Shown: positions 23,426 through 31,832 of the stretch, in pieces
Position numbering within the stretch: position 1 is the first letter of the stretch
Layout of the letters: each line of letters begins with the position of its first letter
NCBI RefSeq assembly: GCF_001078595.1
Contig: NZ_LFTY01000002.1
Location: forward strand, 1,632,151-1,696,150
Source of the DNA: Candidatus Rhodobacter oscarellae
Lineage (GTDB): Bacteria > Pseudomonadota > Alphaproteobacteria > Rhodobacterales > Rhodobacteraceae
DNA length: 64,000 nt
Direction of reading: 5' to 3'
Notes under the pieces: model-generated
What the model was told of the DNA's origin: nothing
Databases searched by the model: none
What the model saw: only the letters and a program-made list of their open reading frames with translations
Program-made: the position numbers and the translations under genes

Positions 23426-24888
23426 TACAGGCGCAACGTGGTGCGCGCAACGGCGTCTTTCCAAAGACTGCGCAGGGCCTTGCGATCCTTGGCGGGCATG
23501 TCGGGGACGAGGCGCCCGCCGCGCGCGGCCAAACCCGTCAACTGGTCGAGATCTTGCCAAAAGCCCGTCGCCAGGCCTGCCAGGTAGGCGGCTCCGATGG
23601 CCGAGGTCTCGGAATCTCGGCATGGCGTCACCGGATGCGCCAACAGATCGGCGACCATCTGCATCAGGAACCGGTTCTCGCTTGGGCCGCCATCGACGGA
23701 TAGCCGGCCTATGGTCATGCCGGATCGCTCAATGACATCGAATATATCGGCAACCTGTTGCGCCATGCTTTCTGCGGCCGCGCGTGCGATATGGGCGGGC
23801 TCGCTTACAAAGGACAGGCCCGAGATCATGCCGCGGGCCTCCGGGGCCCAATGCGGCGCGCCGAGGCCCACATGGGCCGGGACCAGGCAAACGCCCTCTG
23901 CAGAGGCGGACGTGCCCGCAAGCTTTAGCAAGGCATCCACGTCGCCAAGCCCGAGCATCCTGGCCGTCCATGGGAAAACCGAGGCGCTGACCAGAATGTT
24001 GCCCTCAAAGGCGAATGTCGACTTGCCGTGCAGAGACCACGCGATGGTCGTTGTCAGCCCATCGGGCGGGGCCACGAATTCGGGGATCGTGGCCATGACC
24101 GACGAGCCGGTTCCAAACGTGACCTTGCCATCGCCCGGCACAAACGCGCCGTGGCCAAAGAGGGCCGCGTGGGAATCGCCGATTGCCGAGGCAATGGGGA
24201 TGCCGTCAGGCAGGGCATCAACATTCCTGGTTTCGCCGAAGACATGCGCGGAATCGCGAACCTCTGGCAGGTAGGCGGGATCGACCCCGAACAGGTCGCA
24301 TAGGCTGCTGTCCCATGCGCCATCGGCGAGGTTGAAGAGCTGCGTTCGCGCGGCGTTGGAGCGGTCGGTGGCGTGGACCCGCCCGCCAGAGAGCTGCCAG
24401 ATCAGCCAGCTATCCACGGTGCCGACGCAAACATCGCCCGTTCCGGAGCCGTGATGGGCCAGCAGCCAGGCGACTTTCGTCGGAGGGAATAGCGGGTCAA
24501 TGGGAAGGCCGGTGCGCGCGATCACATCCTGCGCGTGACCTGCGGCCTTCAGCGCCTCGCATTCGGCGGCCGTTCTGCGGCATTGCCATGTCAGGACCGG
24601 TCCAAGCGGCGCACCGGTTCTCCGATCCCAGATCAAAACGGACTCGCGTTGATTGGAGATCCCGAGGGCCACGATCCTGGCGTCGGGCGCCTCAGCTTTG
24701 CAGATCGAGATGGCCTTTTGGGTCGCCGACCAGATGGCCATGGCGTCCTGTTGGACCCATCCCGATTGCGGGTGCTCGATGGGAACCGGGGCTGATCCGG
24801 AGGCGATGATCTCTCCGGATTGCGCGACCAGCACGGCCTTGCAATTCGACGTGCCCTCGTCGATGGCAAGAACGACGTCTCGCGCCAC
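23425..24888 (-). CDS. FGGY-family carbohydrate kinase (glycerol kinase-like)
   Basis: 487 residues. The N-terminal phosphate-binding text AIDEGTSNCKAVLV, the GISNQRES and WQCRRT motifs, and the C-terminal DGGPSENRFLMQMVADLL (key DGGPSENRFL) place it near glycerol kinase in the FGGY family. It phosphorylates a sugar, ketose or polyol with ATP. The start is GTG: 24886-24888 has a GAGG ribosome site five bases upstream and is preferred over GTG 24892-24894, which overlaps the transketolase stop. Since split transketolase genes lie upstream in the same operon, the product is likely a ketose phosphate. The exact sugar is not evident. Confidence 0.8.
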   Translation of the reverse strand: MARDVVLAIDEGTSNCKAVLVAQSGEIIASGSAPVPIEHPQSGWVQQDAMAIWSATQKAISICKAEAPDARIVALGISNQRESVLIWDRRTGAPLGPVLTWQCRRTAAECEALKAAGHAQDVIARTGLPIDPLFPPTKVAWLLAHHGSGTGDVCVGTVDSWLIWQLSGGRVHATDRSNAARTQLFNLADGAWDSSLCDLFGVDPAYLPEVRDSAHVFGETRNVDALPDGIPIASAIGDSHAALFGHGAFVPGDGKVTFGTGSSVMATIPEFVAPPDGLTTTIAWSLHGKSTFAFEGNILVSASVFPWTARMLGLGDVDALLKLAGTSASAEGVCLVPAHVGLGAPHWAPEARGMISGLSFVSEPAHIARAAAESMAQQVADIFDVIERSGMTIGRLSVDGGPSENRFLMQMVADLLAHPVTPCRDSETSAIGAAYLAGLATGFWQDLDQLTGLAARGGRLVPDMPAKDRKALRSLWKDAVARTTLRL

Positions 24889-24890
24889 GC

Positions 24891-25856
24891 TCACCTCTTG
24901 CGCTTCAGCAAGTCGGTCACGCTGTCCGCAATGCCTTGCGGCGACATGCCGAATTCGTCCAGCAGGAAATTCGCCGAGCCGGTCGGGGCGAACACGCCAG
25001 GCACGCCTAGGCGCTTCATCGGGACCGGGACGGGGCATTCATCCACGACCACCTCGGCCACTGCGCTGCCAAGACCGCCGAACACTGTGTGCTCCTCGCA
25101 GGTGACGATTGCGCCGGTCTCAGCCGCGGCCGACACGATCGCCTCTGTGTCGATGGGTCTAACCGTTGCCATATTCAGAACCCGCGCCGAGATCCCCTTT
25201 GCATCGAGCAAATCGGCGGCCGTCATCGCGCGGTAGCTCAACGTGCCGTTGGCGATCAAAGTAACGTCTGAACCCTTTCGCAGAACGTTGGCCCGCCCCA
25301 GTTCAAACCTGTGATTTTCGGCAAACAGATCCGGCACACCCACACGGCTAAGGCGCAAGAAGCACCCCCCCTCGAACCCGGCCGCCCATTCGATGACGGC
25401 GGCGGTCTCGATGCGGTCGGCCGGAGCGATGACCGGCACATTCGGCAAGGCGCGTATCCAGGCGAAATCCTCTATCGAGTGATGGGTTGCGCCCAATTCG
25501 CCATAGGCAAGGCCAGAGCTTATGCCGACCAACTTCACGTTGGTTTCCGAATACGCGACGTCCGCCTTGATCTGTTCCAGCGCCCGGCCGGTCAGAAACG
25601 GCGCGGCGGCACAGACAAACGGGATCTTGCCACCATTGGCCAGACCCGCGCCCACGCCGACCATGTTTTGCTCGGCGATGCCGACATTGATCAGTCGCTC
25701 GGGGAATTTGTCGCGAAAACCCGCCAGCTTGGACGAGCCGACGGAATCGTTGCAGACCGCCACGATGTCGGCGTTGGCCGCGCCCAGCTGTTCCAGCGTT
25801 GCGACAAAAGCGTCGCGGCAATCGTGCATCTTGGCAGGTTCAACGGGGGCATTCAT
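24891..25856 (-). CDS. Transketolase-like C-terminal subunit
   Basis: 321 residues covering the Pyr and C-terminal domains of transketolase (DAFVATLEQLG, CNDSVGSSKLAGFRDKFPERLINVGIAEQNMVG; NVGIAEQNMV carries the catalytic Glu; then ITCEEHTVFGGLGSAVAE-like text). The enzyme is split into two chains, with the ThDP-phosphate-binding part at 25853-26674. Split transketolases of this size are typical of dedicated sugar pathways rather than the pentose phosphate housekeeping enzyme. The start overlaps the N-subunit stop (ATGA). Confidence 0.88.
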   Translation of the reverse strand: MNAPVEPAKMHDCRDAFVATLEQLGAANADIVAVCNDSVGSSKLAGFRDKFPERLINVGIAEQNMVGVGAGLANGGKIPFVCAAAPFLTGRALEQIKADVAYSETNVKLVGISSGLAYGELGATHHSIEDFAWIRALPNVPVIAPADRIETAAVIEWAAGFEGGCFLRLSRVGVPDLFAENHRFELGRANVLRKGSDVTLIANGTLSYRAMTAADLLDAKGISARVLNMATVRPIDTEAIVSAAAETGAIVTCEEHTVFGGLGSAVAEVVVDECPVPVPMKRLGVPGVFAPTGSANFLLDEFGMSPQGIADSVTDLLKRKR

Positions 25857-26674
25857 GGCGCTGCCTCTTTCAGCTCGGTCATGGCCTGGTTGTATTGCTC
25901 CTCATTCGGGACCTTGTGATGCCAGGCGACATTGTCAGACATAAAGGACACGCCATGCCCTTTGTTGGTATGGGCGACGATGCATTTGGGTTTACCGGTC
26001 ACGATCTGCCCCGCATCCAGCACGGCACAGATCTGATCCATGTTGTGGCCGTCGATCTCTTGCACGTCCCAGCCAAAAGCTGCGAGCTTTGGAGCCAGCG
26101 GCGCAAGGTCGTTGGTATCCGCGAGCCGCGCACCCTGCTGCAATCGGTTATGGTCGATGATGAGCGTTAGGTTGTCCAATTTGAGCTGGGCCGCGCTCAT
26201 GATCGCCTCCCAGTTCGAGCCCTCCTGCATCTCTCCGTCACCGGTGATCACGAAGGTCCGCCAATTTGCCCTATTAAGCTTGGCGGCCGTGGCCATGCCC
26301 ACACCAACCGGAAGACCGTGACCCAAAGGGCCCGTGTTGGTCTCAACACCGGGAACTTTGGTGCGATTCGGGTGGCCGTTGAGGCGGGAATGCGGCTTCA
26401 GAAAGGTTGCGATTTCGTCCTTGGGGATGAAGCCCTTTTCGGCCAACACAACGTAGAGCGCGAGCGCGGTATGCCCCTTGCTGAGCACAAGGCGGTCCCG
26501 TTCCGGCGCACGCGGATTGGCCGGATCAACCGACATTATCTTGAAGTACAATGCGGTAAGCAGGTCCGTGACCGAAAGCTCTCCGCCGATATGGCCCGCG
26601 CCTGCTTCAAACACGGCCTGCAGATCGCGCCGCCTGACACGGTTTGCAATGACGCGGAGATCGTGAGTGTTCAT
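25853..26674 (-). CDS. Transketolase-like N-terminal subunit
   Basis: 273 residues of the PP (thiamine diphosphate-binding) domain: GAGHIGGELSVTDLLTALYF, TGPLGHGLPVGVG and the cofactor-metal motif GDGEMQEGSNWEA. It is first in the minus-strand unit N-subunit, C-subunit, kinase. Together they would take a ketose phosphate made by the kinase and transfer its two-carbon ketol unit to an aldose phosphate. A SorC-like operator lies 10 bp upstream of its ATG. Confidence 0.88.
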   Translation of the reverse strand: MNTHDLRVIANRVRRRDLQAVFEAGAGHIGGELSVTDLLTALYFKIMSVDPANPRAPERDRLVLSKGHTALALYVVLAEKGFIPKDEIATFLKPHSRLNGHPNRTKVPGVETNTGPLGHGLPVGVGMATAAKLNRANWRTFVITGDGEMQEGSNWEAIMSAAQLKLDNLTLIIDHNRLQQGARLADTNDLAPLAPKLAAFGWDVQEIDGHNMDQICAVLDAGQIVTGKPKCIVAHTNKGHGVSFMSDNVAWHHKVPNEEQYNQAMTELKEAAP

Positions 26675-26683
26675 GAGCGGCCT

Positions 26684-26699
26684 GTGTATAAAAATTCAC
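26684..26699. promoter_or_regulatory. Predicted SorC operator 2
   Basis: GTGTATAAAAATTCAC lies 10 bp upstream of the split-transketolase operon (minus strand, start 26674). It matches site 1 at 12 of 16 positions, including both GTG/CAC ends. It lies where a repressor would hinder transcription or translation initiation of the operon. Confidence 0.55.
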
Positions 26700-26835
26700 G
26701 CCCTAAAAAACATGCAAAACGAGCAGCTGTCAAGCGCGACAGGGGACCCCCGCCCCTTGAGCCCCTCCCCAATCATACCCCACATACCTACCATTGACAC
26801 ATCAAATCGGAGGCGTTACGAAATTAATATCGCGA

Positions 26836-26851
26836 GTGAATAAATATGCGA
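26836..26851. promoter_or_regulatory. Predicted SorC operator 3
   Basis: GTGAATAAATATGCGA matches site 1 at 13 of 16 positions and lies 22 bp upstream of the ABC permease ATG (26873, plus strand). With sites 1 and 2, every promoter region of the sugar locus carries one copy. The AT-rich character differs sharply from the surrounding GC-rich genes. Confidence 0.55.
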
Positions 26852-26872
26852 TACGGGGGAGGGAAGTTACGA

Positions 26873-27853
26873 ATGACGACGCTGAACGGGTCGGAAAGAA
26901 AGACAAATCTTTCTGACTTCTTCTCACTTAGCGGGGCGACGGGGCCCTTGATCGGGCTTCTGGTTCTGTGCGCATTCCTCTCTTTCGCTACAGATTCCTT
27001 CTTTTCGTTTCGAAACTTCCTGAACATCGCGGACCAGATCACTGTTCTGGGCATCATGGCCGTGGGCATGACGTTCGTTATCCTGATCGGCGGGATTGAC
27101 CTCTCTGTGGGCTCTATACTGGCCCTGTCGATGATGGTCTTGGGGTATCTGAATGTGGAAGCCGGTTATCCCATGGGCGTTGCAATTATCGGCGCGCTGC
27201 TGGCCTCTGCTGTGGCCGGCGCGGTGTCCGGGCTGTTGATAACCGAGTTCAGGGTCCCGGCCTTCATTGCGACTTTGGCGATGATGTCAATCGCCCGCGG
27301 GCTTGCGAATATGATCACCAACGGCTCGCAGATCATTGGGTTTCCGACCTGGTTCAACCTTGGCGCCATCATCCGTCACTTCGGCTTTCTGACCATCACC
27401 GTTGCGGTGATGATAACGGTGTTCGTCGTGGCCACCCTGTTCCTGCGGTTTCGCCAGGAGGGGCGTGCGCTTTACGCCATTGGCGGCAATCCGGAGGTCG
27501 CGCGGCTTGCGGGCATCAATGTCCGTTTGACCACCATCATGGTCTACATGGTCTGCGCGCTTCTGTCCGGGTTGGCAGGCATCTTGCTGGCCGCGCGACT
27601 GGATTCGGTCCAGCCGAGCTCTGGCGTTGCCTATGAGTTAGACGCCATCGCGGCCGTGGTGATCGGAGGCACCAGCCTCTCGGGCGGAACCGGCGGCATC
27701 GTCGGCACAATCATTGGTGTGCTCATTATCGGCGTGCTGCGCAACGGTCTAAACCTGCTTAGCGTCTCGCCATTTCTACAGGCCGTGATCATCGGGCTCG
27801 TCATAGTGCTGGCGGTCGCGGCGGAAACCTTCAAGCACCGCAACGCAAGGTGA
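26873..27853 (+). CDS. Ribose-type ABC transporter permease
   Basis: 326 residues, RbsC/AraH family, with about ten membrane helices. The family signature GGIDLSVGSILALS and the later GGTSLSGGTGGIVGTIIGVLIIGVLRNGLNLL (key text GGTSLSGG, LRNGLNLL) are clear. It forms the inner-membrane channel of a sugar importer with the binding protein and ATPase that follow. ATG 26873 is preferred because GGGAGGG precedes it at good distance; ATG 26846 adds nine residues. Gene order permease, binding protein, ATPase, SDR is less common than ATPase first. Confidence 0.88.
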   Translation: MTTLNGSERKTNLSDFFSLSGATGPLIGLLVLCAFLSFATDSFFSFRNFLNIADQITVLGIMAVGMTFVILIGGIDLSVGSILALSMMVLGYLNVEAGYPMGVAIIGALLASAVAGAVSGLLITEFRVPAFIATLAMMSIARGLANMITNGSQIIGFPTWFNLGAIIRHFGFLTITVAVMITVFVVATLFLRFRQEGRALYAIGGNPEVARLAGINVRLTTIMVYMVCALLSGLAGILLAARLDSVQPSSGVAYELDAIAAVVIGGTSLSGGTGGIVGTIIGVLIIGVLRNGLNLLSVSPFLQAVIIGLVIVLAVAAETFKHRNAR

Positions 27854-27945
27854 GCACATAGCACAAGTCAATTAAAGGTCCGTAGCCTCGGGCCACAAGA
27901 GGTCCAGATACTTTCCACGGGCCGTCCAACCAAGGAGGAGAAATC

Positions 27946-28887
27946 ATGAAACTAGGTATTAAAAGCGCGCTGGCCGCCGCCGCACTCGCCACGACAGCGG
28001 GCGCAGCAAGTGCCGAGGGCTTAGGAATTGAGAAGATCGGCCTTGCAGTGCCGAACTTGCAGGCAGACTTCTTCAACCAGATCAAGCTTGGTGTCGAAGG
28101 CTATGCCGGCAAGCTGGGCATTGAAGTCATCGTCGTTGACGCCAAAAACGATACCGCGACCCAGGTCAGCCAGGTCCAGGACCTGCTTACTCAGGGGATC
28201 GACGCGTTCATCTACATTCCTGCCGGGGCTGCGGCCGCTGCGGTGCCGACCCGCCTGGCCCGGGCCGAGGGTATTCCGGTCATCAATGTCGACCGCGAAC
28301 CAGAGGGCGCCCCGGGTGACACGGTGATCTATGGTGAGAACGTCGTGTCGGCCTACCAAGTGTGCGACCACATCATCGGCCTGGCCGGGGGCGAAGGCAA
28401 AATGGTCGTGATCCACGGCCAGAAGGGGACCACGCCGGAAGTCCAGCGCTTTGAAGGCTGCAAGATGGCCATCGACGAGAACCCCGGTGTGGAACTCGTC
28501 GCACAGCAATGGAGCCAGCAGTGGTCGCCGGATGAGGGCTTCCAGATCGCTCAGAACATGTTGCAGGCCAATCCCGACATCAAGCTCATCTTCGGTCAGG
28601 CTGATGGCCTTGCAATGGGCGCCGCGAAGGCGGTTGAGGTCGCGGGCTTGGCAGATCAGGTCATCGTTGGCGGATACGATGGGGACGGCGCGGCTCTGGA
28701 ATCGCTGGTTGCCTGTGACACGCCGTTCATCGTGACCGCGACGCAGAGCACCCAAGCCATGGGTGTGCTGGCGGTGAACTCGGCGATCGCGGTTGCCAAC
28801 GATGCCTCCGTCCCCGCCCGTCAGATTCCAAACGCGGTTCTGACGACCTGTGACGACGCTGCGCAATTCGTCGCGAAGCACCCCTAG
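27946..28887 (+). CDS. Sugar-binding periplasmic protein of the ABC transporter
   Basis: 313 residues. A signal peptide (MKLGIKSALAAAALATTAG, cleavage near ASAEG at about 23) precedes a type I periplasmic-binding fold of the RbsB group: IGLAVPNLQADFFNQIKLGVE, DLLTQGIDAFIYIPAG, NVDREPEG, FGQADGLAMGA and GYDGDG. It captures the pentose, polyol or related sugar in the periplasm. An AAGGAGG site precedes the start. An 85-bp gap after the permease could hold an extra ribosome-loading or processing element, often used to overproduce the binding protein. Confidence 0.88.
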   Translation: MKLGIKSALAAAALATTAGAASAEGLGIEKIGLAVPNLQADFFNQIKLGVEGYAGKLGIEVIVVDAKNDTATQVSQVQDLLTQGIDAFIYIPAGAAAAAVPTRLARAEGIPVINVDREPEGAPGDTVIYGENVVSAYQVCDHIIGLAGGEGKMVVIHGQKGTTPEVQRFEGCKMAIDENPGVELVAQQWSQQWSPDEGFQIAQNMLQANPDIKLIFGQADGLAMGAAKAVEVAGLADQVIVGGYDGDGAALESLVACDTPFIVTATQSTQAMGVLAVNSAIAVANDASVPARQIPNAVLTTCDDAAQFVAKHP

Positions 28888-28927
28888 GAGGCACCGGCCG
28901 AAGCTTAGAACCGAAAGCGCCACCCCA

Positions 28928-30421
28928 ATGTCGGATGATACCGCCGCACCGATCCTGTCCCTTCGTAACATCCGAAAGTCCTTCGGACCGATTGAAGTGC
29001 TACATGGGATCGATCTGGATATTCATCCGGGAGAGGTGGTGGCGCTTTTGGGCGAGAACGGTGCCGGCAAGTCCACAGTTTCGAACATCATCTCTGGGAC
29101 TATCCTCCCAAGCTCTGGAGAGATGACCTGGCAGGGCGCGTCCTTCGCGCCCTCCACCCCCCGAGAAGCGATCGACGCTGGCGTCGCGATGATCCACCAG
29201 GAATTGCTGCTTCTGCCGCATCTGTCCATCGCGGAGAACGTGTTCGTGGGTCGCTATCCCACAAAAGCTGGCATGATCGACCGCAAGACCATGGAGGAGC
29301 GCGCGCATGATGGCCTGCAACGCTTGGGCCTCGACATCTCATCGCGCCGCCTGGTGGAGGGCCTGTCGACCGCCAATCAGCAATTGATCGAGATCGCCAA
29401 GGCGCTGACGCTGAATGCCCGGCTGTTGATACTCGATGAGCCAACCGCCGCACTTGGCGGTGACGAGACCCAGAAACTGTTCGAGCAGATCGAGCGGCTG
29501 AAGGCGGACGGCGTCGGCATCGTTTACATCTCTCACCGCCTGGAAGAGATCAAACAGATCGCAGATCGCATCGTCGTTATGCGCGACGGCGAGAAGGTCC
29601 AAGAATTCGACAGCGCCGATGTCCCAGTGCGCACCATTGTTGAGGCCATGGTTGGGCGCAGCCTGGAGCGGATGTTCCCGGCGATTCCGGCGCCGCAGGA
29701 GGAAACCGTCCTTGAGGTTCGCAACCTGACCTCCGCGCAAGGCAGTTTTAGGGATGTCAATTTTTCGGTCGCCAAGGGTGAAATTCTTGGGATCGCGGGG
29801 CTGGTGGGGGCCGGTCGGACAGAACTTGTCCGCGCCATGGTCGGCATTGATCCGGTGTCGAGCGGTCAGATTCTTCTGGACGGCACTGATATCTCTCCCC
29901 GGAGCCCAAAGGACGCCATCCGCCATGGCATCATCCTTGTGCCCGAGGATCGAAAGCAGCAGGGCCTGGTCCTGCCGCACTCGCTGGGCGAGAACTTTGC
30001 CTATTCGAATATGAACCAGGTCGCGCGCAATGGCTGGATCACAAAGAAGCGCGCGCGCGGCTTTGCTGACGCAGGCATCGTCAAGTTTGGCGTCAAGGGC
30101 GAGAGCCAGCAGAGGGCCGACGAGCTTTCGGGCGGGAACCAACAGAAGTTGGTGATTGCCAAATGGTTGGCCAGAAATCCCCGCGTCGTGGTGCTGGACG
30201 AACCAACACGCGGCATTGATGTCGGCGCCCGGTCCTCGATTTACGAGATCATTGTTGGCCTGGCGGAGGAAGGCGTTTCCGTCATCGTCGTCAGCTCGGA
30301 TCTCGAAGAGGTGCTGGGGGTCTCCAACCGGGTTATGGTCATGGCGCAGGGCAAACAGGCGGGCATTCTGGACCGCAACGACGCCAACGATGTGTCGGTC
30401 ATGGAATTGGCCACGATCTAA
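28928..30421 (+). CDS. Ribose-type ABC transporter ATPase with two nucleotide-binding domains
   Basis: 497 residues, RbsA/MglA type. The first domain has Walker A LLGENGAGKST and LLILDEPTAALGG. The second has the usual degenerate Walker A (GIAGLVGAGRTEL), signature LSGGNQQKLVIAKWLA and VVLDEPTRGIDVGA. It powers sugar import through the permease. The start is ATG 28928, where homology begins (ILSLRNIRKSFGPIEVLHG). It follows the binding protein by 40 bp and precedes the second SDR gene by 27 bp. Confidence 0.9.
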   Translation: MSDDTAAPILSLRNIRKSFGPIEVLHGIDLDIHPGEVVALLGENGAGKSTVSNIISGTILPSSGEMTWQGASFAPSTPREAIDAGVAMIHQELLLLPHLSIAENVFVGRYPTKAGMIDRKTMEERAHDGLQRLGLDISSRRLVEGLSTANQQLIEIAKALTLNARLLILDEPTAALGGDETQKLFEQIERLKADGVGIVYISHRLEEIKQIADRIVVMRDGEKVQEFDSADVPVRTIVEAMVGRSLERMFPAIPAPQEETVLEVRNLTSAQGSFRDVNFSVAKGEILGIAGLVGAGRTELVRAMVGIDPVSSGQILLDGTDISPRSPKDAIRHGIILVPEDRKQQGLVLPHSLGENFAYSNMNQVARNGWITKKRARGFADAGIVKFGVKGESQQRADELSGGNQQKLVIAKWLARNPRVVVLDEPTRGIDVGARSSIYEIIVGLAEEGVSVIVVSSDLEEVLGVSNRVMVMAQGKQAGILDRNDANDVSVMELATI

Positions 30422-30448
30422 TGAACGAAAGAACGATAAGGCACCCCT

Positions 30449-31240
30449 ATGTCCCAAGCTGATCTGAATGCCCCAAACCTTTTTGATCTGTCGAACCGAG
30501 TGGCCCTAGTGACCGGCGCTGGCAGCGGGATCGGCCAGCGGATCGCTTTGGGTCTGGCACAATGCGGGGCGGATGTTGCGCTGCTGGACCGTCGAACGGA
30601 TGGCGGGCTACAGGATACCGCAGACGCCATCGCCGCCACGGGCCGACGCGCGATCCAGATCGGCGCCGATGTCACGTCCGGTGCGGCCATCGCAGAGGCT
30701 GTTGCGCGAACAGAAGCCGAGCTTGGCCCGCTCCGATTGGCGCTCAACGCGGCAGGCATCGCCAACGCGGAAGCCTGCGAGAACATGAGCGAGGAGCAAT
30801 ACCAGACGCTGATGGACATCAACATGAAGGGCGTGTGGTTGTCATGTCAGGCCGAGGCACGCGCCATGCTGGCCCACGGCCAGGGCGGGTCCATCGTGAA
30901 CATCGCCTCCATGTCGGGCGTGATCGTGAACCGAGGCCTTAACCAAGTGCATTACAACGCGTCCAAAGCGGGCGTGATCCACATGTCGAAATCCATGGCC
31001 ATGGAATGGGTGGACCGCGGCATAAGGGTCAACTCGATATCGCCGGGCTATACCGCGACACCCATGAACACCCGGCCAGAAATGGTGCACCAGACAAAGG
31101 AATTCGAAGACCAAACCCCGATGCAGCGGATGGCGGATGTCAACGAGATGGTCGGTCCTGCGGTCTTTCTTCTGTCCGACGCCGCCTCCTATTGCACGGG
31201 CGTGGACCTGCTCGTCGATGGAGGGTTCTGCTGCTGGTAG
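30449..31240 (+). CDS. Second SDR-family dehydrogenase of the sugar/polyol locus
   Basis: 263 residues: TGAGSGIGQRIALGLA coenzyme motif, NAAGIAN, catalytic Ser (NIASMSG) and HYNASKAG (Tyr-Lys). The C-terminus LLVDGGFCCW is unusual in having paired cysteines. It closes the transporter operon and so is co-expressed with uptake. It probably oxidises the imported polyol or sugar at one carbon, complementing the SDR at 21627-22412. Substrate unknown. The family includes arabinitol, sorbitol and gluconate 5-dehydrogenases. Confidence 0.82.
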   Translation: MSQADLNAPNLFDLSNRVALVTGAGSGIGQRIALGLAQCGADVALLDRRTDGGLQDTADAIAATGRRAIQIGADVTSGAAIAEAVARTEAELGPLRLALNAAGIANAEACENMSEEQYQTLMDINMKGVWLSCQAEARAMLAHGQGGSIVNIASMSGVIVNRGLNQVHYNASKAGVIHMSKSMAMEWVDRGIRVNSISPGYTATPMNTRPEMVHQTKEFEDQTPMQRMADVNEMVGPAVFLLSDAASYCTGVDLLVDGGFCCW

Positions 31241-31328
31241 CAATCGGGTGCTGCTTTTTGGGTTCCATTGCCGCAGAACGCGCTTGTTTCAGCGATTTTG
31301 ACAGGGCTGCCGTTAGCTGACCTGAGGT

Positions 31329-31652
31329 TTGCGGCCGTCGCCTGACGTCAAGCCTTTCCGGCAATTCGCGGACACGCGTCGGGCCTTGGCCTCGGCCAAT
31401 GGCAATAACGGGTATGAGATGTTCCAAGGCAGCATCTGGGACGGCAAGGCCGGGCCGCTGGATAGCTGGCTTTGGACCAATTCATCGCCGCATCTGTGGA
31501 CGGTGGACCTGCCGGCGGATCTGCCTGCGGGCATCCATTCGCTGACCGTCACCGGCGAGGATCATCACGGTCGCACCTATAGTGACACGATTGCCTTTGA
31601 GATTGTCGAGGAGATCCCCGACATGACATGGCAGGAAGTGTTCTGGGAGTAG
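31329..31652 (+). pseudogene. 5'-truncated calcineurin-like phosphoesterase, C-terminal domain only
   Basis: About 100 codons (best from 31360 on) contain NGYEMFQGSIWDGKAGPLDS and SSPHLWTVDLPADLPAGIHS followed by TVTGEDHHGRTYS. These resemble the C-terminal domain found after some calcineurin-like metallophosphoesterases. The catalytic domain is absent. The 88 bp between the SDR gene and this frame carry nothing else. It may be the leftover of a larger phosphoesterase gene lost by deletion. It is not part of the intact phosphoesterase at 31833, whose architecture differs. Confidence 0.5.
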
Positions 31653-31768
31653 AAACTCCGGTGCCTTGCAACTGGCAAGCGCCTGCCCAAGGTGGGCGCT
31701 TTTTCTAGCGGCCTTATGGCGGCGGTTCGCTTGTGCGCTGTCTCGCACTCATCCTCAAGATGTAGCGG

Positions 31769-31786
31769 TCGTCATGCGCACGTCAC
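31769..31786 (+). promoter_or_regulatory. Candidate Pho box upstream of plcP
   Basis: TCGTCAT-GCGC-ACGTCAC has two 7-bp direct repeats with an 11-bp period, each matching the Pho-box unit CTGTCA(T/C) at five of seven positions. It lies 46 bp before the plcP start. Lipid-remodelling genes are activated by PhoB under phosphate starvation in other bacteria, which is what such a site would predict. Confidence 0.45.
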
Positions 31787-31832
31787 ACAATATGCTTAAG
31801 CCCCTCCCAACCGGATTCGCGCTAGGTGGCAT

